The translations under genes and the position numbers were made by a program. Shown in pieces: positions 6,521 through 9,617 of a stretch of DNA of 9,617 nt. The notes below the pieces were generated by a model. The model worked only from the letters and a program-made list of their open reading frames with translations. It was not told the DNA's origin and searched no databases. This DNA is from an uncultured Clostridia bacterium (lineage in GTDB: Bacteria; Bacillota; Clostridia; Oscillospirales; Acutalibacteraceae). Positions within the stretch are counted from its first letter, which is position 1. The number at the start of each line of letters is the position of its first letter. The stretch lies in NCBI GenBank assembly GCA_947628595.1, contig CANRAN010000039.1:1-9617 (forward strand). Direction: 5' to 3'.

Positions 6521-7324
6521 CTATCCTGCTATTCCCTTGAATTTTCTGCTGAATTTATTCTGTACCAAAAGCAGTATGCGGTCGATGGCAAGTCCCACAA
6601 GACCGATGACAAGCACTTCAACATACATATTTGCCGTCTGGGCAAGCTCTCTTGCAAACATTATCATATATCCGATACCGCTTGAAGCACCGATCATTTC
6701 AGCCGCAACAACGCTCATCCACGCTGTTCCCAAGCCTAACCGCAGTCCCGTAAGCATTGAAGTCACCGCCGACGGGAGAATTATTCTGAATACGGTTTTT
6801 GTACTTTTAATTCTGTAAACATACGCCAGCTCCAGCAGCTTTGAATCAACGTTTTGAATACCTCCTATGGTATTCAGCAGCATGGGCCAGAATGAACCGA
6901 CCACTATTACTGCAATATTTGATTTTTCGCCGATACCGAAAACTATGATAAATAATGGTATCAAGGCAATTGTCGGGATAGGACGGAGTACATTTACAAA
7001 AACCGAAAGTGCTTTGTTCACGATACCAAAAAGACCCATAAGAAATCCCACCGTCGCTCCTGCAAGACTTCCTATCAAAAATCCTGCAACTACTCGTCCA
7101 AAGCTTATTAGCAGTCCCGATTGAAGCTTTCCTGAACTTACAAGAGAACAGAATGTTTTCCAGAGCTTTGTGGGCGGCGGCAGAAGGGTTGCCTTAACAA
7201 GACCTGCTTTTACTATCAGCTCCCACAGTATCAGCACACAGATCGGAACCGCAAGAGCAATGCCGACATTGATGAGCTTTTTGAGCGGCGTATCTTTCTG
7301 CTTTTTTTTCACATAACCAATCAT
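6521..7324 (-). CDS. ABC transporter permease (SsuC/TauC family)
   Basis: A 267-residue inner-membrane subunit. It has an N-terminal membrane helix (about residues 17-38) and hydrophobic segments at about 71-100, 104-130, 136-154, 190-212 and 236-256. This is the usual BPD_transp_1 layout of roughly six helices. The EAA coupling loop is ELAYVYRIKSTKTVFRIILP (165-184), which docks on the ATPase; ARPIP-like LRPIPTIALIPL (113-124) is characteristic of the SsuC/TauC group. I chose ATG at 7324, with GAAAGG at 7335-7340, over the in-frame TTG at 7351, because the ribosome binding site lies between them. It begins 51 bases after the metK stop with no terminator between, so it may be transcribed by read-through from the apt promoter. 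It pairs with the downstream ATPase and presumably with the binding protein ending at 2734. Confidence 0.93.
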   Translation of the reverse strand: MIGYVKKKQKDTPLKKLINVGIALAVPICVLILWELIVKAGLVKATLLPPPTKLWKTFCSLVSSGKLQSGLLISFGRVVAGFLIGSLAGATVGFLMGLFGIVNKALSVFVNVLRPIPTIALIPLFIIVFGIGEKSNIAVIVVGSFWPMLLNTIGGIQNVDSKLLELAYVYRIKSTKTVFRIILPSAVTSMLTGLRLGLGTAWMSVVAAEMIGASSGIGYMIMFARELAQTANMYVEVLVIGLVGLAIDRILLLVQNKFSRKFKGIAG

Positions 7325-7375
7325 AATAAAACTACCTTTCTCTTGCAGCAATCGGTCATTTCGGTTATACGCCGA

Positions 7376-8296
7376 TCATAAATATTTCTTTATTTCATCG
7401 ACTCTGTCAAGATGTTCCCAGGGAAGGTCGATGTCTGTTCTTCCGAAATGTCCGTAAGCAGCAGTTTGTTTGTAAATAGGTCTCTTAAGGTCAAGTGCGG
7501 AAATAATTGCCGCAGGTCTGAGATCAAACACCTTGTTGATAATTTCAATGATTTTCGCTTCTGGAACCTTGTTTGTACCAAATGTGTCAACTGCAACGGA
7601 AACAGGCTTTGCAACGCCGATAGCATATGCAAGCTCGATCTCCGCCTTATCCGCCAGACCTGCCGCAACAATGTTCTTTGCTACCCAGCGTGCTGCATAA
7701 GCTGCTGAACGGTCAACCTTTGTTGGATCCTTGCCGGAGAATGCACCGCCTCCGTGTCTGCCTGTGCCGCCATATGTATCAACAATGATCTTTCTTCCCG
7801 TCAGACCCGCATCACCCTGAGGACCGCCAATAACAAATCTTCCTGTGGGATTGATGTAGTAAATAGTATCATCGTCTAAAAGCTCGTTGGGAAGAATAGC
7901 CTTTACAACCTGTTCGATAATGTCCTTTTTGATCTGCTCAAGAGTAACGTCCTCGCTGTGCTGTGTAGAAACTACTACAGTATGTATCCTCTTCACGGTG
8001 TTGTCATCATTAAATTCAACCGTGACCTGCGCCTTTCCGTCAGGACGGAGATAAGGGAGAGTGCCGTTCTTTCTGACCTCTGCAAGACGCCTTGTCAGAC
8101 GGTGTGCAAAGGAAATTGCGGGAGGAAGATACTCGGGAGTTTCATTGGTCGCATATCCGAAGATGATGCCCTGATCGCCTGCGCCTGTTCCGAAGTGCTC
8201 AGAAGCGCCGTCCTGCTTGGACTCGTAAGCCTTGTCAACGCCGAGAGCAATATCCGCCGACTGTTCATCAACAGATGTAAGCACGGCAATGGAATC
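7376..8296 (-). pseudogene. metK: metK remnant: S-adenosylmethionine synthetase lacking its N-terminus
   Basis: From about base 8296 to the stop the frame encodes a well-conserved MetK from SIAVLTSVDEQSADIALGVDK to the end. It includes the GAGDQGIIFGYATNET loop, GGPQGDAGLTGRKIIVDTYGG, GGGAFSGKDPTKVDRSAAYAAR and the AYGHFGR C-terminal block. Roughly the first 90 residues of a normal protein of about 390 are missing, including the SESVTEGHPDK segment that holds catalytic histidine and metal-binding residues, so it cannot make SAM. An in-frame ATG at 8347 exists, but the residues it would add (MAFRAFRRLLYRNGR) are mtnN sequence in the wrong frame. The rest of the protein is undamaged, so the break is recent or is an assembly artefact. 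SAM synthetase is normally essential, so a second copy would be expected if the deletion is real. Confidence 0.85.
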
Positions 8297-8832
8297 GCTG
8301 CTCCTTCCATTTCTGTACAGTAACCGCCGAAATGCTCGGAAAGCCATTTCTTTTTTAAGCTGTCAGAGATAAACTGATCACCGCTTAATATTCTTCCGCT
8401 GAATAAATTTATGTCCTTATTCACTTCTTTTGATGCTTTCTCAGCGATTGATCTTAACCGCTCATCTGCCCTGAAGAAAGAATTCTCAATACCGGGTATC
8501 TGTCCATAATCGTAATCTCCAAAATCTGATGCATCAAAGTCATGCTGAACTGCATCGGTGGAAAGCACGATATCGCCTATATTTATTTCATTGTTCAGCG
8601 AGCCTGCAATACCTGTGTTTATCACTGAATCTGCATCAAACAGATTGATGAGCAGTGCGGCACAGATTCCTGCATTTACTTTTCCTATTCCTGATTTAAC
8701 GATCACAACAGGTTCTTCGTGTAAAGTGCCTTTATAGAAATCCATTCCTGACTTATGAAAAACAGTTACATTATTCATAAGCTGTTTTAGTTCGTGAACT
8801 TCTCCCTCCATTGCACCAATAATTCCTATCAA
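8293..8832 (-). pseudogene. mtnN: mtnN remnant: MTA/SAH nucleosidase lacking its C-terminus
   Basis: Residues 1-180 are a clear 5'-methylthioadenosine/S-adenosylhomocysteine nucleosidase: GIIGAMEGEV with the catalytic Glu equivalent at E11, GIGKVNAGICAALLI (48-62), NTGIAGSL (72-79), and the nucleoside-binding EMEGAAI (174-180). Right after I180 the similarity stops and the frame runs through metK DNA in another frame to a stop at 8095, adding about 65 meaningless residues. About 50 C-terminal residues are lost, including the SD.AD segment with the catalytic aspartate, so activity is not expected. The start is TTG at 8832, with AGGTGAT overlapping the apt stop codon. Its role is hydrolysis of MTA, SAH and 5'-deoxyadenosine to adenine plus the ribose part; apt next to it would salvage the adenine. 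Confidence 0.86.
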
Positions 8833-8842
8833 GGTCTATCAC

Positions 8843-9367
8843 CTACTTTCCATAGTATTTTATTATGGTATCGACATCGTAACCATTAAGCTTATCTCTT
8901 CCGTGCAGATCGACAAGCTCAATTAAGGTTATTATTTTCACCACTTTACCGCCCAGCTGTTCAACAAGCTTTACAACAGCTTCAAGTGTTCCGCCGGTCG
9001 CTATAAGATCATCTATAATAACAACCTTGTCACCTTGTTTTATCGAGTCTTTATGAATTTCGACTGTTGCATTGCCATATTCCAAAGCATATTCGGCACT
9101 TATTGTTTCTCGAGGAAGCTTGCCTTTTTTTCTTACAGGAATAAGTGCTTTTCCTTTCGCATAGGCAACGGGTGCAGCAAAAAGAAACCCACGTGTGTCA
9201 AGTGCTGCAACGGTATCATACTCCGTATTTTCAAGCCTTGACAAGTATTCTTCTATTGCCTTTTGAAATCCCTCTGCATCTTGAAGAAGTGATGTTATGT
9301 CCCTGAATATAATTCCTTTTTTCGGAAAGTCAGGTATGTCTGTTATATATTTTTTCAGATCAACCAA
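8843..9367 (-). CDS. apt: Adenine phosphoribosyltransferase
   Basis: A 174-residue, full-length cytosolic enzyme that makes AMP from adenine and PRPP. The N-terminus LKKYITDIPDFPKKGIIFRDIT (4-25) and ALDTRGFLFA (55-64) are Apt hallmarks. The flexible loop RKKGKLPRETISAEYALEYG (79-98) and the PRPP motif VVIIDDLIATGGT (115-127, acidic pair D119-D120) are intact. The start is TTG at 9367, supported by a near-perfect AAGGAGGT at 9374-9381 with six bases of spacing; no ATG lies near. It is the first gene of the run and ends 10 bases before mtnN, whose product releases adenine, so the two form a purine/methylthioadenosine salvage unit, with metK making the SAM that feeds it. Confidence 0.96.
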   Translation of the reverse strand: MVDLKKYITDIPDFPKKGIIFRDITSLLQDAEGFQKAIEEYLSRLENTEYDTVAALDTRGFLFAAPVAYAKGKALIPVRKKGKLPRETISAEYALEYGNATVEIHKDSIKQGDKVVIIDDLIATGGTLEAVVKLVEQLGGKVVKIITLIELVDLHGRDKLNGYDVDTIIKYYGK

Positions 9368-9430
9368 AAGATTACCTCCTTAACCTATTTTTGCTCGATA
9401 CGGACAATATTTTATCTGTGGTATGCTTAT

Positions 9431-9458
9431 ATTATAAGCGGTTTTTTACGATATTCAA
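9431..9458 (-). promoter_or_regulatory. Strong vegetative-type promoter for apt
   Basis: On the minus strand TTGAAT (9458-9453) is followed after 16 bases by a perfect TATAAT (9436-9431). Transcription would start near 9424 and give a leader of about 57 bases carrying the apt ribosome binding site. This is the best promoter match in the window. Confidence 0.75.
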
Positions 9459-9459
9459 G

Positions 9460-9584
9460 AAAAAAAAGCGACATCGTTTTCACAAAGTGCCCGAAAAATA
9501 CATATTATATCGTTTTTTAGCTGATTCTGTTCGGATATAAATGGTTATTCCTGTTTAACAGAATATTTTTTTGCAAACGATGTC
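9460..9584 (-). terminator. Long inverted repeat ending in a T run (terminator or leader element)
   Basis: GACATCGTTT at 9584-9575 on the minus strand pairs exactly with AAACGATGTC at 9479-9470. The stem extends to about 15 of 17 positions, and the second arm is followed by GC and eight T residues (9467-9460). Inside lies a second exact inverted repeat, ATTCTGTT (9524-9531) with AACAGAAT (9557-9564). It lies just upstream of the apt promoter. It may terminate a gene beyond the window or be a structured leader. I could not match it to a known riboswitch. Confidence 0.45.
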
Positions 9585-9617
9585 ATATAAAAACCGTGTG
9601 AATGCTTGATTTGGGTC

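Larger units (their letters stand above)
9368..9617. other. Intergenic region upstream of apt
   Basis: This stretch of 250 bases holds the apt ribosome binding site (9374-9381), promoter (9431-9458) and the nested inverted repeats (9470-9584). Beyond 9584 to the window edge I see no gene or conserved motif. Confidence 0.7.

Noticed and set aside
6521..7351. Permease start at TTG 7351
   Set aside because: The best ribosome binding site (7335-7340) lies inside that extension and serves ATG 7324.
8095..8832. A single 245-residue fused nucleosidase protein
   Set aside because: Only the first 180 residues are MtnN. The remaining residues are metK DNA read in a wrong frame, so this is a truncated gene with a nonsense tail and no functional fusion.
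9368..9617. SAM (S-box) or purine riboswitch upstream of apt
   Set aside because: I looked for the conserved core sequences of these classes and found none; only generic inverted repeats are visible.

Overview
The window (about 40% GC by eye) looks like the chromosome of a strictly anaerobic, gut- or rumen-type Firmicute, most like Ruminococcus or its Oscillospiraceae relatives. The reasons are strong AGGAGG-type ribosome binding sites, several TTG starts, a Clostridia-style cysteine-rich TcdA, and anaerobic radical-SAM and flavin chemistry. This placement is inferred from sequence style and was not checked by a database search. No mobile element, CRISPR array, tRNA or rRNA was seen.

Layout: on the plus strand, the 3' part of a TcdA/ThiF-type tRNA-modification gene runs into a LacI-family regulator one base later, and a hairpin terminator follows. 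The rest of the window is on the minus strand. From high to low coordinates it holds: apt (adenine phosphoribosyltransferase) with a strong promoter and an inverted-repeat leader or terminator upstream; the 5' part of an MTA/SAH nucleosidase gene (mtnN); the 3' part of metK; an SsuC/TauC-type permease and SsuB/TauB-type ATPase; a 197-base control region with a perfect 9+9 inverted repeat; an FMN-binding split-barrel protein; a radical SAM enzyme with a non-standard CX9CX2C cluster motif; an SsuA/NMT1-type lipoprotein binding protein; and a small flavodoxin-fold protein with four clustered cysteines.

Two points stand out. First, mtnN and metK are joined out of frame near base 8293. Both are truncated at the same point, as expected from an internal deletion in an apt-mtnN-metK adenine/SAM recycling operon, or from an assembly misjoin. 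MtnN has lost its catalytic aspartate region and MetK its N-terminal catalytic region. Second, the ABC transporter genes bracket a flavin protein and an unusual radical SAM enzyme, with a possible FeS flavoprotein beside them. This reads as an uptake-and-conversion module for a small, unidentified compound, and it is the best candidate in the window for an undescribed pathway. The substrate cannot be read from the sequence.
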